DNA of 64,000 bases from Boswellia sacra (Eukaryota; Streptophyta; Magnoliopsida; Sapindales; Burseraceae), in contig SNVD02014120.1 of NCBI GenBank assembly GCA_013180625.2, positions 26,307 through 90,306 on the forward strand. Reading direction: 5' to 3'. A program made the translations under genes and the position numbers. Below are positions 21,430 through 34,770 of the stretch, piece after piece (within the stretch, counting starts at the first letter, position 1; each line of letters opens with the position of its first letter). Below the pieces are notes generated by a model. That model did no database searches. It was given only the letters and a program-made list of their open reading frames with translations, and was not told the DNA's origin.

Positions 21430-24400
21430 GGTCAACTATTTATCACACTGTCTATAGCTAGCTTTGTTTTCATCAAAGTCAGATTTGGCCTTAAGCTTCT
21501 CCTCTTTTATTTAAGAAAATTATTAAAAAATAAAATAAAATAAAAACTCAAAAGCAAGTATTTAGTGTGTACATAGCGTAAAGTTGTTCAATGTGAATTA
21601 ATAAAGGAGAAATATTTTATTCTTATTAAAGACGGTGACAATTGTATCCTTTAAAATTTTAAATGACATGTCATCCAAAAGTTGTTTAACAACATTTTAG
21701 TTGCACTTAATTAGAGGTGAAAAAATAGACACTGCTTATTGTGCTCCTTAATTAGAAGAGTTGAGCTACACGAGTTGCGTGTCATTTTTTAGCAACTGGG
21801 TACGGAATTTTATTGAAGCGTTTAGGTGCTTAATTGAAATAGTGGGAGCATTTAGTACTTGTCATTATGCACATGAGGTGTTCTTTTTTTTTTTTTTTGT
21901 TCTTGATAGAAATATTTAAATATTCTAAGTTGCAGTAGATAGAGATCAACAAACAAGTGCCTAGTGGCATAGTTAAAAAATAATAATAATTGACAAATAT
22001 ACCATCAAGCGCCATTTTGGGCAAGCATAGTGGGCAACAAGCTTAATTCTTTATATCTTTGCTAGACATTAAAAGTCTAAGCAAGAAAAGTAATTGAGCA
22101 CTCCACTATGATTAATTAAGCATTGCATTTTATAAGATAGAACACCAAGCGCTTAAGTAGCATGGCGATTTCTCCAAACACTTTAAAAAGCTACAGAGAT
22201 ATCATCAATTTTTTTTTTTTTAATTAGCAGCATGTTGGAAGTGACAAGCGTCTTGAATGGCGGCTTGGTAACTTTAGAGTGGAAAATTAGAGCAATAAAA
22301 GAAGCACTAATGTTATAATATGTTGAATTAGACCTTTATCGCTCGGATTATTTATTTGTCACGATAATAGGATTACAGAAATAGAATAATCAACATAGAA
22401 TAATAATTGCTATTAATTGAAGTCCAATAAAGTTTTTCTTGGAGTAGCGAACTGTTCTCTAATTATACTCTATGGGTTAAATAGCAATACTTACGAAAAA
22501 AAGGAATCCAAAGGGAGAGCAGATTTCATGTAATTTGAAATGCGATTTCTTGGAAGCATATATGGAAGTCAATTGGACCGGCAGTGCCTAGTCAAGTCAC
22601 AGAAAATTTGGCCAATAAGAAATTTCTAAAACCAATTAGACGTATGTAATTTAAGCCACATTTGATGGCCTTAGAGCCGCATAAATTTGAGAATGATATC
22701 AACTCTTTTAAGTGGCAAAATCTAATTGCACTTGTAACATGAGCCAGTCACAAAAAGGAAGTGGCCTACTGACCTCTCCTCTGTAAAAATGAAAGTGTAA
22801 CAAGAAATTCTCTTTCTTTCTTTATATATATAAATCTTACCATCCATTTCACAATCATCCTCTTGAGATGCCAACCTAGCATCTGATCGGCCCTTGACCC
22901 ACATACACCAGTATAAATCTTGAGCACGTACACTTGCATATATAGCATAATAGCATTGGCATTCTTGGCATCAAAAACTCCTTCCTAGACAAGTATGTGG
23001 CCTGTAGGATGTGGGATGTCATGAAATCTGTCTCAGATTGATTTCATGATCAAGTGAAAGAACGAAGAGAGTGTAAAAGAGATTCCAGATTTTGCTTTCT
23101 TGTATTGGTTGGAGACAGAAGAAGCCCTTCCAACTTATCAAGCAATCCTTAATTGATAACACCTTGGCTAGAGTTTGTGATGAAACAGGTGCAGATTGGG
23201 CTATTTAATTTGGAAAAGAGCGAGGGCTGCTGAATGAAATTGATTGGTACAGGTGACTTTCTCAACAAGGAAGATATCCAACAATTTTCAAGCTTCCTTC
23301 AGGACTAGTAGATTTGAGACAAGTTGAGAAGAAAATTTAGTAATTGATTGGGCTAAAGTACATCACCAATCAAATGCTTAATATTTCTACTCAGTTAGTC
23401 TTTTATATACTTGTCTAGACAGGTAGAAATCCTTATTGAAAAGCTCACCAAGACTTGCTATTCTCTTGAGAGAACTAACCCAATTAATGATCAGGTCATA
23501 TGAGCTCTATCAGCTAGTTGATAAATTGGAAGCAAGCTTCTTCAGTTATTAAATCTCCAACCGAACAACAAAGTAATCATCTGGAATATCTTTTCAATCC
23601 CCCTGCTAGTTCCTTGACTTGACCATGAAATCCATCAGAGGCAGAATCTGAATTCTGAAAGAAAAAAATAAATAAATAACCAAACCGGTTCTCCCTCGAC
23701 CAAAGTTAATGTACAATTAATGTGTGTTTGAAAGAGGGCCAGGCACAAATTTATAGAGTTAGAATGCGGTGGCTATGCTGATCAATTTATGTATTATGAT
23801 TACAGAAACTGAAATTCTTTGAATGAGGCTTCTCCCTTTGAGAGAGACTTGTACCAACCACAAACTTATTTTGTTTCTTGGATAAAGTAAAGGGTTTCCT
23901 CAACAATTCTGGGATATTCAAATAAAACAAGTTGTGGGAATTTTCTAGCCCTTCAGACAACGCAAGTTTCTTTATTAATTTAAAGGGCATGTTGAGATTG
24001 TATAAGAATATGAGTACAATGGCCCAGATGGACTCCATTAATTAAGATATTATTCTATCGGTAATGGCTAGTTTGGCCTTATTCCTAAATCTTCTTATGA
24101 TTTGAATTTGGAGAACAATAGAACGTGAAGAGATGCATCTACATTGACTCTCTTACTATAATAATAACTTATGTCCTAACAATAATCGAAATGTTCAAAA
24201 CAGAGATAACACTAATTAACATATGATAGGAAAGACAAAAGTCTATGCCTGCAATGAGGATGCAGTTCGAAACATTTGCCATTACAAGAGGCCATAGACA
24301 ATTAATAGCAAAATTTCTTCATTTATTGTAATAATCCCGTTAGTAAAGATTCTGCCTGTACAGGAAACATCAAATATGCCAACCTATGTATAGGTCCAAA

Positions 24401-24855
24401 ACCCATAAAGTGCTTTCATTTTGTTTAGATATAGAACCTGAAAGCTTATTAAGATAGGGCATATTTAGAATCAAGCTGGGATGATGAGGTTTGTTTGTCT
24501 AACAAGGAATTTTTTTTTTTTTTTTTCCTTCTTCTTCCTCTTGTTTGTCGTTCTCTTGATAATCATTAACTTCCAAGAAATTAACTTATTCCCATGTAAA
24601 AGTAAAAGCAAAGTTCCACTGAGATAGAATGGTTAGAGGTGCTCGGGAAATACTAGACTATCTCAAATCACATGACATGCAAAAATGATAGCTCCGAATA
24701 TTTTGCATTTGTATTGAAACCATAACAAGAATGAAGATGGAAACCGGTAACTTCAATATGAGCATAATTTCAATCCACATGAATAAGACCAACTACATCA
24801 CACGAAAATGATACATGTATAAAGTTCAGAAACTTTTAGTGATGTGTATAATTTG
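21430..24855. other. Intergenic, no supported gene
   Basis: Mostly AT-rich. Around 22980-23340 the plus strand has broken coding-like stretches (for example ARVCDETGADWAI and YPTIFKLPSGLVDLRQVEKK) separated by stops, possibly a very old gene remnant that I cannot name. Bases 24480-24860 match 29010-29360, the shared 3' flank of the next two ZRK fragments. Confidence 0.45.
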
Positions 24856-24863
24856 TTCAGATT

Positions 24864-25150
24864 CTAGACCGACTGATACATTTGCCTGAGTTGTTGTGTC
24901 ACTCCAATCATTCTTGGCCGAACTAGAAAGGCATTTTAAGGCAAGCTCTGCAAACGCTTGCAACATTTGCTGCACCTTTTCAGGATACATACCAATTCCA
25001 ACAATTATTGGACCTACTATCTCATTCGACTTACTATCTTCAATACATTTCACCATCCTTATCACTTGTGTGAGTTTTACCCTCTGAACACACAGATATA
25101 GATCAAACAATTTATCAACATAACATATTTATTCATGAAATCCGATGGCA
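24864..25150 (-). pseudogene. ZRK fragment with large internal deletion
   Basis: The minus strand keeps FHE and DKLFDLYLCVQRVKLT (the DFG-region block, here DLY), then jumps to VIRMVKCIEDSKSNEIVGPI and the C-terminal helices (MLQAFAELALKCLSSSA). The activation segment, APE and DVYSFG are deleted. The end is frameshifted after AKN (LRQMYQSV would follow in another frame, TAG at 24864-24866). It is closest in the window to the 42.7-kb gene (IVGNGMYSESVQQILQAFAE). Confidence 0.85.
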
Positions 25151-25154
25151 ATAC

Positions 25155-27670
25155 AATATTCATTGATTTGTATGTGGTAGTATATATCTAATCCTACGCA
25201 ATGGCAGAAAAAGAACAAAACAATCTTAACTATCTCTAAATTGTAGGAGAAGATAAAGTTACAACGGATTACAACAATATAACAAGTAGATATTGTAGAG
25301 ATATTTCTGAAGCATTTGGATTTGAGTTTGAATGGGATTCTGCATAGATATTCTTGATAGATGGATCTGGTTTTGATAAATGATTTTGTTAGAGACAGGA
25401 TAAAATTTATGAAAAAAACCTCAAACATATGAACTAGAGGCCTCTAAAACAGATGATTCACACTTCACAGCATGTACAACATAAATAAATAATAAATCCT
25501 TCTGGGTATATATCAACTACAAGGCGGGACGGTTGAACAAATCAAGTACGTAAGCTAAGGCTGTAACAAGGTCAGCAAAAGTTTCAGGATAAACCTCCAA
25601 AATATAAGAGATAGACGTGAGAAGTACTGCAAAATAAACATGGAAATCAACTTCCCGGGGTTAACATGATAGGCATACTACCGAACATGAACAGAATTCT
25701 CACACCATGACAAAGCTTGGGATATTTCATGAGTTCCAAGTTATCAGAAAGGGTGACCATCAGGACCAAAGAAAACAACCTGCAAGAACAGCACATCAGA
25801 AACTGTCGATGAAACTCAAACTTATTATAGACACTCTGCGAGTGTGAACTTACTTTAGATATACAGGTGCCTCGAGCCTCGTTGGAATCCGATGATGAGA
25901 TAATTGATACATAACATTTAACAAGTTTCGCTTAATGATAACGTGAATGACATGGAAATTTCACTTCCAACTGGCATAAATGCATATGTTACAACAGAAA
26001 CAAAGTAACCCACTAGATCTTTTGAACAGAGACTTGAAAACAGTTAAAGAAGAGCACGCAAATCTTTATACTTTTCAGTCTTTGCCTCATTAAGTAAGCT
26101 GCTTGACAGTCATAAATTAATACCAAGAAAAATGGTAAACGACAGAATATCGAAAAGAAAAAACAGAGTGTGAAGATGCACCAACAGTGAAAATTAGCTA
26201 TTATTTGTTATTTATAAAAGAAACCAGCAAAAGCAATTACATTGGTAAAACAACGAGACTGTATTGGTGTTATATCACTTAAAATAAATCCATGCCTTTT
26301 CTCTCATACATTTGCACATTAGATATATGAGTAATGTTACATATACAGCAACTCCATATATAAAACCTCTGAGTGTCGACTTTAATCGATGTGACCCTTA
26401 AATAGTTCTAATAAAGATTGCACTATTCTTGTAAAAAAGAAACAACGACAGAAATTGTGTAAAACTATTTGCATTTACTTTCGGTTTACTTTCACAACCA
26501 GTAAATCATCTACATGCGATTTATTGGATAGGGATTCGGCATAAAAACCTGCTCTGCTTGCATTTCTGTGATATCTCCTATGGCTTTAGCAATTTCTCTA
26601 GTAATTCTCAAGAGTCAACAAGTCCCACACTACAAGAACTTTCTGCAATATACAAGTATGTGTCGAAAAACGTTATAGGACTGAACCCGTGCGGAACTAG
26701 TGATGGAAATAATTTGATACTGTTTATTCATTAATAATCGTCTTTAAAAGACTCCAGAGAATTACAAAAGTTACGGTTTCTTTGAGCTTGAAACCACACT
26801 CTTTGAGGTTGGGCTACTATTGAATTTGAAAACTTTTTTTTTTTTTAATAAGAAACAAGAAAAGATTGTATATATTGATGAAGAAAGTTGCAACTAAACA
26901 AGAACAAGAAAAGATTGTATTGATGAAGAACATTAAACTAAACACGAAGAGGAAGACAGGAAAAGATCTGAAAAAAAGGAAAAAAAAAAAAAAAGTAAAC
27001 ATATTCAAACAAGGAAAATCATAGAACTGCTTCCCAATCCTTCTGTAACAACCACTACCCAATCCATCTCTATAAAGAGAAAAGAAACGAACTCTTTTGC
27101 GCATGCCACATAACCAATGGCAAATCCTGAAACTTTGCTGCAAGTTAACATCTAAACTAAAAATACTAATATCTTCATTAATTGATTGATATTCTAATAA
27201 TGTTCATGAAATATAAATTAGAGAACATTATGAATGATTATCTTGTTTTTAATGAAAGGTACCATGCAATATTCCATAAGTTTTGAATTTATAATTTATA
27301 GTATTTAGAACACAATAAATAATGAGGCAAAATAGCAAAAATAAAATAATCTGATTTAATTTCAAGTTCAAGGTTGAGGAGAGATTTAGTAAATTAATGA
27401 ACCATTAAATAATCTTCCGAAAAAATTTAGAACTTTAGGAGGCAATTGCCCTCCTGGCGCCATGCTGGCTCCTCCAATTAACAATCGAACGCCAAAAATA
27501 GTCCTCCCTTGTATAGACTAAATGCAAGTTCTTGTAGTTCAACACAAGAATAGCCAAAAACCACCAAAAAAAATAAAATCTAACTCAGAAATTGACTAAA
27601 TGCTTCTTTAATTAATGTTCTCCTGCAAAAGAATTCCTCTTCAACCCTGTAAGAATAGCCCAAATCCTCA
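25155..27670. other. Intergenic, no supported gene
   Basis: AT-rich sequence with only short ORFs. A CACTACAAGAA-like word at about 26627 is discussed under rejected items. Poly-A/T runs at 26828 and 26979 are simple repeats. Confidence 0.45.
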
Positions 27671-27677
27671 TTTGGTT

Positions 27678-28256
27678 TTATTCTTCCAAAACTGCCTGAA
27701 AGTAATAATAATATTATAATTTACCATTAGATTAGAAAGAGTAAGAATAAAAAAATAAAAAATAAACCTACCGCTATCACGCTTGCATTCTGACCAATAA
27801 AATTTTTGCATTCTTCTTTGGAATTTGGAATTTGAACACCTTTTTCTCTAAATAAAGCGACGACCTTGTTTATCGTTTGAATAAGTTTCTGAGGACGTTG
27901 AAATGGTGACATACAGTATTCGGCCAGTGATTCTTGGAAAGGAGTTAATGGCATGCTTGCTGTTTAATTTTAAATATTGAAATTAATTAATATTATTAAT
28001 TTTGATGTCACAATAAATAAATAAATAGATAAACCAATATAATAAATAAATAAATAAAGGAAACATTACCTTGCTCCTGGCGAATCATCTCTTCCCAGCC
28101 TTCCTCGTACTTTTTATCAAGCTCTGTCTCTTCGTTTGCGAGTTTCTCTATTTCGTCTGCTAGTTCCAGTAACTGCCGCCTTACGTTCTTGAACTTCTTT
28201 TTCAATTGCCTTCTTTTCTTCTTGAATTCAGTCCATTGGGAGCCATGAGGAGCCAT
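27678..28256 (-). CDS. Small coiled-coil protein, unknown family (130 aa)
   Basis: Three exons: 28070-28256, 27772-27959 and 27678-27695. All borders are GT-AG and the joined frame is open for 130 codons plus TAA. Exon 1 starts MAPHGSQWTEFKKKRRQLKK and is rich in Lys, Glu and Leu with heptad-like spacing (LLELADEIEKLANEETELDK), so a coiled coil is likely. Exon 2 reads TPFQESLAEYCMSPFQRPQK and ends NFIGQNASVIA. Exon 3 adds only AVLEE. No signal peptide or membrane span belongs to the spliced product; the hydrophobic run after exon 2 is intron. A paralogue with the same exon structure lies at 32726-33309. I do not recognise the family. It may be nuclear or cytoplasmic. Confidence 0.65.
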
Positions 28257-28259
28257 TAT

Positions 28260-29360
28260 CTATTATTAAGAGGACAACGCATGGAAGATTCTCAATTAAC
28301 ACTTAACTTATATAATCAATTTCATATAATTTAAGTTACCTTATTTATTTATCCATTTAATTTGGTAATATTTTGTTAACTCAAACTCCGATTATATTGA
28401 GTCATTGTTCTTGTTTTATTTATTTATTTATTAATCTATTTTGCTTTATTAGCTTGCTTAGGTAGTAGGATAAGGGTGAAAAACGTACGTGACATGATAA
28501 AGTTTGTTATTGGGCAGGTTTAGTCGATTAAATTGAAATAAATTCTCTTTAAAAACCAATTTTATTGTGTATTTTAGAGTTCTTTTGCTTGTAAATTTGA
28601 TGTCAAATAATTAATAAATAAATAGCTTTCGATCAATTGAAAATAAAAACATTGCTGTTGCCAATAAAGAAGATTATAAAGAAATTAAGGTTCATATGTA
28701 CAATTAAGAAAAGATGACACATTCTGAACGGAAGTTCAGATACTTTTAGTATGACTATTTGATCTGCTATCTCACTGAGCCTGCTGTCGTGTTTTGTCTC
28801 TACACTCATTGTTGGGCCATCTCCATAAATCTGTTAATGCAAGATTTGTGCTCCCTTATTTGATCTGCTATCTCACTGAGCCTGTTAATATTCAAGATTT
28901 TTCTTCAAAACAATCTCCATTCCAATAGGAAAAATCAAGTATTTTCTCTCCGGTCAAAATCACTAGCAAACAATCTTTCATTCTGACTGGAATTTTTATT
29001 TATCAATCTTCTTCCTCTTCTTTTCATTGTCTCATAATAATCACTTGAGACATAATAAAATGACTATAATTGCAACATATACCGCATCTCGTTAATGGTT
29101 TTCAAAGAAATTAACTACATTACCATGTACAATCAAAATTTCGGGTCCTGAGATAAGAGTGGGCAGAGTTGCTCCAGAAATACTAGACTATCTCAAATAA
29201 CGTATCAGACCTTTGAATATGCAAATATTATGCCATCAGTATTTTGCATTTGTGTTGAAAAATTTATTGACAAGAATGAAAATGAAAAGATCAACTGCAC
29301 CGTATGTGGATATATATATTAAAGTCCAGCAATTTTTAGTTATGCGTATATTTTGTTAAA
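28260..29360. other. Intergenic with ZRK flank repeat
   Basis: Bases 29010-29360 match 24480-24860. Before that a phrase 'gatctgctatctcactgagcctg' is repeated (about 28761 and 28862). No gene is seen. Confidence 0.5.
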
Positions 29361-29363
29361 ACT

Positions 29364-29848
29364 CTAGACCAACTGATACATTTGCCTGAGTTGTTTTGTC
29401 ACTTCAATCATTGTTGGCCTATCTTCTGCCGAACTAGGAGGCAAGCTCTGTAGACGCTTGCAATATTTGCTAAACCTTTTCATAGTACGTCTACTGTCTC
29501 ATTCGACTTATTATTTTCAATACATTTCTCCACCCAATCCTGTAAAAAACATTCATCTCCATAATCAAGATGACTATAATGATTCATCTCAAGTCAAAAG
29601 CTCAAGTAGGAGTGCACCAAAACTATAAGCATAACACTTCTCTTTGCAATTACCTGTATTCAAGTATTCGGGTGCTATAAATCCAGATGTTCTACCAGCT
29701 TATCTTTTACGTGAGTTTCAACCTCTGGAATGCATACACATAGAGATAGATCAAATAGTTTGGCAACATATTTTTCATGGAATACAATGTTTAATGGTTT
29801 GATACCTCTAATCACAATAGGCCGATACTGATTTGGCGATATGCAGCT
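29364..29848 (-). pseudogene. ZRK C-terminal fragment, many indels
   Basis: The minus strand reads YRPIVIRGIKPLNIVFHEKY, VAKLFDLSLCVCIPEVETHV, then after a shift [19 protein letters not shown] and [13 protein letters not shown] stop follows, then a compressed C-terminal region with deletions, ending at TAG 29364-29366. The N-lobe is absent. It belongs with the 42.7- and 24.9-kb copies. Confidence 0.85.
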
Positions 29849-29849
29849 G

Positions 29850-32435
29850 CATCACACAACTGAAGCTCAGTAAGGAAAAGGATATTGATGATGATGATGA
29901 ATCAGAAAACAAACAGCACTCTTGTGAAACAACAAGAATAATAATTTTACAATGAGAAGCTAAATTAGAAAACATTAATGCATCAGATATCATATAAGAG
30001 CAATACCCATCACAAGATTTAAAATCTTCGTTATTATATCATGCTTAGCCGATTAATAATCTCAAATTTCAATTTTGCTCTCCCCACCATATATTCCACA
30101 CATCAATACCTTCGTCATCCAGGACTGCTGGAAACCCTTTTTGTTAGTACTGTAAATTGATGTAAATAAGGATGAAAAGCCAAAGTATAAAAATTACAGA
30201 ATCTACCTTAATAATTTATAACTTGAGTATCAATTTTCAAATCTATTCAACACTTCTAAGGTATTAAGTTTTTGATTTGATCACCTACATAAAAAGCTCA
30301 ACTAGTATTACATATACAAAGTTATACTACAGAAGAAAGACAGAGTAAATCAACTGTCACGAAATTAAAGGTACGGAAATATTGTATTGCAATATTACCG
30401 TATTGTAATACAATATTACTGTGCAGACGTACAAAAACCTCAATTGCAGACCGAGAATCAGGTTGGAATCTCCTTTACATTCTGCTTGAACCTGTAAGGA
30501 AGTGTTGCATTCATTTCAGATAAATTCAATATGTTCCAATCAAAATACTACATGGTACAAGCACATGTCATTACGGTTTATGTTATTAAACTTAAAATAC
30601 ATGCCAAAGTCCATGCAGATAGACTGAAATATCAATACCAATGCAAAAAGAACAATAGGAAATGATGAACACCAAATTTTTCAAAAAAACTTATAAGAAT
30701 CTAAGAAAAGAAACAATGAAACTTGAACAAACCCATTAGATGAATCATAAATAAGTTTTTATTTCCTGATACATTCACAACTACAAGTGGGGACACATCT
30801 ATTTCATCAAAGACAATAAGGCTGAACAGGAAGGAAAGGATCAGTTATCATACAACATGAAAACAGAGAATCACTACAAGCAAAACACCACATAGGGAAA
30901 TATTCTTGAGCGTTCATACAAAAAGCAAATGACAAAAAGAAAAGGAAAAAAAGGTAGCATTGATTTAGTTTAAGAGCAACTTTTAACATTAGAACATAAA
31001 AAATACACGATGTTTTGCTGATATATTAGTCAAATGTAAATGCAGAGAAACGCTGATTTATCACCTCTACGCTTAACAATGTTAGTTGTTCTCAGCAACA
31101 AAACTGGTTGGATTCCAAAAGCCAATTTGACTAAGAGGGGTCTAGAGGTCCTTTCAGGGTCTGATATCTGAGAAATATCTTCCAAGCAATCAGTGCATGC
31201 GTTCACCACTATAATATGACCTTTCACCCTGCAGTTCTGCTGTCACCCCATTCTGATCAGGATTAAATCTATGAAACAATCTATCAGTTTCTTGATGCAC
31301 TTCTTGCGACAGAGGCCTCACATAAAAACCTAATTCAGCCAAATCCTTGTTACTGCAAAAAATCTACTTAACGAAGTCAGTCAATCAGAAGAGCCAGAAA
31401 AGAAGGTTTTGAGCAGTCAAAACATTTTCCTTGATGAATAGCCAAAGAAAGCTGTTAAAAATTTTACCTTTCAGAGAATAAGGCTCCAATAATGCTTTAT
31501 TTATCTCTTCAGAAGAACCTAAAATTCCTCAACCATAGACTTAAAATAAACACTTGCATAAGGAAAGAACTAAGCAGCTCTATCCAACATGATCCAGAAA
31601 ATACCTTCGTCATGTTTTTACACAGTCCACTGCCGGGGTGAAAATGCAGGCATCAGCATGTGTGAGCAAGAGCTATAATTTTAAATACTGGGAATGGACA
31701 CCCATGGCAGCTTCCTTTTTAAAACCAGAGTCACTATCATTTGGGTGGTTGCTCTGTAATTCTCTCTTGCACTGGGGCATTGCGGCTCAAAGAATTGATA
31801 ATTTCATCATAAACTCTCCTTCTAAATGCAATAAATAATTTTGTTTATTATTATTTTTTTTTTGGATAGGAAACTGAAGAAGCATCTTACTTAACATAAA
31901 CACGTATGATATGGACCAGGTGTCCCCAAAGTGCAAAAGCTATACAATAGAACCCCTCCTGTGTACGACCAGAAATCAACGAGTGGAAAAAAACCAAAGG
32001 GAAAAACATGGATTTAGAAACTAAATTCAATATGGATATGAACAAAACCATCATGATGGTTTTAGACTCATTATGCAAAAGTCTAAAACCATGTAACATA
32101 ATGCCATTTTTTGTTAAACAAAAACAAGCTTTATCACAAGTTTGCTAGCTCACGCCATGTGACAGCGTAACTAGTTAGAGAAGAACAACAAAAAATAACT
32201 GTCGCTTTTGCACAGATTTCCTTCTTCAATAAGTGATCAGTTTTGCATAAACGTCCTTCTCCAATAAGTTACCCCGACCTTATAAAGAACAGCACAGAAT
32301 AAAAAGATGCACATAGGCACACCACTTAGTTGGATCTAAGTTGAATTAGCTTTGAAGTGCCCAATACAAACCTTATTCACTAAGAAAGTAGGACACTTTA
32401 AAAGTAAAAAAAAACACGACCCGAACAGAACAACA
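29850..32435. other. Intergenic, no supported gene
   Basis: On the minus strand near 31230-31370 an open stretch reads NKDLAELGFYVRPLSQEVHQ and on to YYSGERMH before a stop. It may be an exon or remnant, but no family is recognised. The remainder is AT-rich. Confidence 0.4.
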
Positions 32436-32436
32436 A

Positions 32437-32437
<1 letters not shown>

Positions 32438-32505
<68 letters not shown>
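32438..32505. repeat. (AT)n microsatellite
   Basis: An almost perfect run of about 33 AT units. The long I-Y alternations in translated frames here are artefacts of this repeat. Confidence 0.98.
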
Positions 32506-32506
<1 letters not shown>

Positions 32507-32725
32507 CCAAATGATAAATAAAAGAACTCACCAAAAAAAAAGTTCTTCCCATTTTATTTCCACAGTTATGTTCAACATATGCGCTTTCCACATAGTCTAA
32601 CAAAAAAATGCTTACTTTACATAACCCTTCCCTCAAATCTTTCAGTCAACGCCCTAAGAATATCAAAGAACATAAAAAAAAAAAAAAAATGGTCTTCTGT
32701 ATCTTAAACTGAGCAAAAACTTGTA

Positions 32726-33309
32726 TCATTCATCGTCCTCAAAGAAACCCTGAAAAAAAAAATTGTAAAACGAGAATCAAAATCTACTATAATCAAATTA
32801 AAAGAGAGAGAGAGAGAGAGAGAGAAAAAAAAATAAAAGTCTAAGATATATACCCGTATAAATGCTTCATTCTTAAGAATAAAATCTGTGCTTAAATCTT
32901 TAGTATCAGGAACTTTAAGTCCGCTCTCTTTCAAACCATTGGCAATAGTATTCATGCGAAAATGTCTCAGAACGCTCAAAGCGAGGCATTAAATATTCCA
33001 TCAAGCTTTCTTGGAAGGGTGTTAATGCTTTTCCATTAAAGTAAAAATTAATATAAAATTTTATATTAATATCAATATTTTGAAAAAAAAAAATTTACCT
33101 TGTTCTCTATTCTGCTTTATTTTATCAATCTGCTCCTTTAAAGCATCCTTCTCCGCTTCGTACATTTTGAAGAGTTCGTCCTGTCCCTTTTCGAAATCTT
33201 TAACCATTTTAGATAAAGATATCCTCAGCTTCTTCCAATCTGATCTTTTTTTAACGAAAAGACCAACTTTCCGCCGTTGATCTTCACCTAGGGATTGATT
33301 CTTGGCCAT
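32726..33309 (-). pseudogene. Paralogue of the small coiled-coil gene, one frameshift
   Basis: Same layout as 27678-28256. Exon 1 at 33099-33309 (MAKNQSLGEDQRRKVGLFVK, coiled-coil-like, ending IKQNREQ); exon 2 at 32854-33027 (ALTPFQESLMEYLMPRFERS); exon 3 at 32726-32749 (GFFEDDE then TGA). The exon borders are canonical. Inside exon 2 the frame must change near 32960-32975 to continue RMNTIANGLKESGLKVPDTK, which matches INKVVALFREKGVQIPNS of the other copy. The exon sum is 409 bases, one over a multiple of three. Without correction the product stops about 20 residues later. An AG-rich microsatellite (about 32801-32825) lies in intron 2. Confidence 0.6.
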
Positions 33310-34320
33310 TATAGCTACTTGCGGACGAAATATTGCTTGAAGAACTGAAGATCCGATTACAAAGCAAATAGCCTGAACGCTTCAAGAATCACTCGCCGGA
33401 AAGTCTGGAGATGGAATTAGCACGAAAAGAGCTCACTCGTTGCTCGCCGACGAAATATTGCTCAAGAAGAGCTACGAAGAAACGTGAAAATTCACTCGCC
33501 GGAAATGCCTCGACCGCCAATTGTCCAGGTACAGCGTTAAGTTTCTGGATTAGGAGTCACAGGAACGTCCGTACGTAGCAACATACGTACATATAGGACC
33601 ACGGGGTTGGACACTTGGACCGAACCGGGTCTACCCGATACCCCATTTGAGCCAAATCTATCCAACTCACTAAAAAATATTTGATTTGGTCTAAAATAGT
33701 TCAAAGATATTAATTTACATATTTTTTTAATACAATCAAATTATATTTTATCAATATATTATTCTATATTTTTTAAAAAAAGATTAAAAAAAAACTATAA
33801 AATTATACCAAAGTATAATGAATCTGTGAACCCTTCAATTATTTAAGTAATAAGAAAAATTGAGGTTTAGTTAATTTCCAAAATAGCCTATTGACCTCGG
33901 TCATACACCAATTATTCCTAGGGCTTAGGGTTTAGTTAACCTCAAATTTCAATTGAAAATTACCTTTAATTTTGTTATTAATAATTTATTTATTTATTAA
34001 TAATACCTTACACCGGGCTACATTCAAAATTATATGTCAAATTTATCACCCAAACAGAGCATTAGAAAACACAGGGATACACCACTTAACTAAACAAATT
34101 ATGACCAATTTGGAGTTGCTGTTTAAGAAAACGTTTTTTTATGGAGCAACTTAAGGTGTTTGGACTTGTTTTTCAACCTGCTTAAAAAAAAAAAGGTTAC
34201 AACAAAAAAATTCTAGATTTATAATGCATCTAAAAAGCAAGGAATCTCCTGCTTCTACTATTAACATAAAAATGTCTAAAATATCTTCATTAAAAAATAA
34301 AATTACAAAAATTTTTATTT
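33310..34320. other. Intergenic, upstream of coiled-coil paralogue
   Basis: Bases 33310-33540 are less AT-rich and probably 5'UTR/promoter of the minus-strand gene, with a repeated phrase around 'cgaaatattgct' (33336 and 33448). The rest is AT-rich; no gene is seen. Confidence 0.45.
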
Positions 34321-34329
34321 TATAAAATA

Positions 34330-34770
34330 ACTATACTTAATTAATAATTATTTATTTTTTCAAAAAAAATTGAAATTATCATTGGAGGGGTCATCGGACT
34401 GCCATTAAAGGTTGTTGACTGTCACTGTTTCAAAGGCTCAACCAGTGACACTATCGACACCATCATGATCGCCAATGTGCGATCTATCCATCCACAATGA
34501 TTATAATAGCAAAATATATGACAACGACAGAAGTTCCACTAGAAAGTTTCGCCGTATTCTATCATAAAAATGCACACCTTTTGCTATTATGACTGTCGTA
34601 AATAAATAGATTGCGCACCAATGATCGTGTTGGTGTCGATGTTATCATCGGACTCGCCCAAGAAAAAGTCAATGACAACCATCTTCGGTGGCTATTCGAT
34701 GACCCTCTAACAGTTGTTCAATTTTTTTTAATTTTTACATCTTTTATTTTTTCAAATTTTATAAAATAAA
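34330..34770. mobile_element. Foldback/MITE-like inverted repeat
   Basis: The left arm ('ggggtcatcggactgcc' near 34386, 'atcgacaccatcatgatcg' near 34451) pairs with the right arm ('cgatcatt...ggtgtcgatg' reversed near 34620-34720). The arms are about 170 bases with AT-rich ends, and the loop is small. No ORF is present. The exact ends and target duplication are not determined. Confidence 0.55.

Noticed and set aside
22980..23340. Plus-strand gene remnant with several peptide-like stretches
   Set aside because: Stops break every stretch and no family is recognised; mentioned only in the intergenic entry.
24896..25087. Plus-strand ORF opposite the 24.9-kb ZRK fragment
   Set aside because: It is the antisense shadow of the ZRK coding frame, as are other plus-strand ORFs over ZRK copies (for example 11717, 16972, 19755, 20750, 42744, 48785).
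26627..26705. CACTACAAGAA word followed 70 bases later by ...CTAGTG, like a tiny CACTA element
   Set aside because: The flanking triplets (CCA and ATG) do not match and the ends share only the CACTA word. At most a fragment of an element end.
32352..32636. ORFs on both strands rich in alternating Ile and Tyr
   Set aside because: They are translations of the (AT)n microsatellite.
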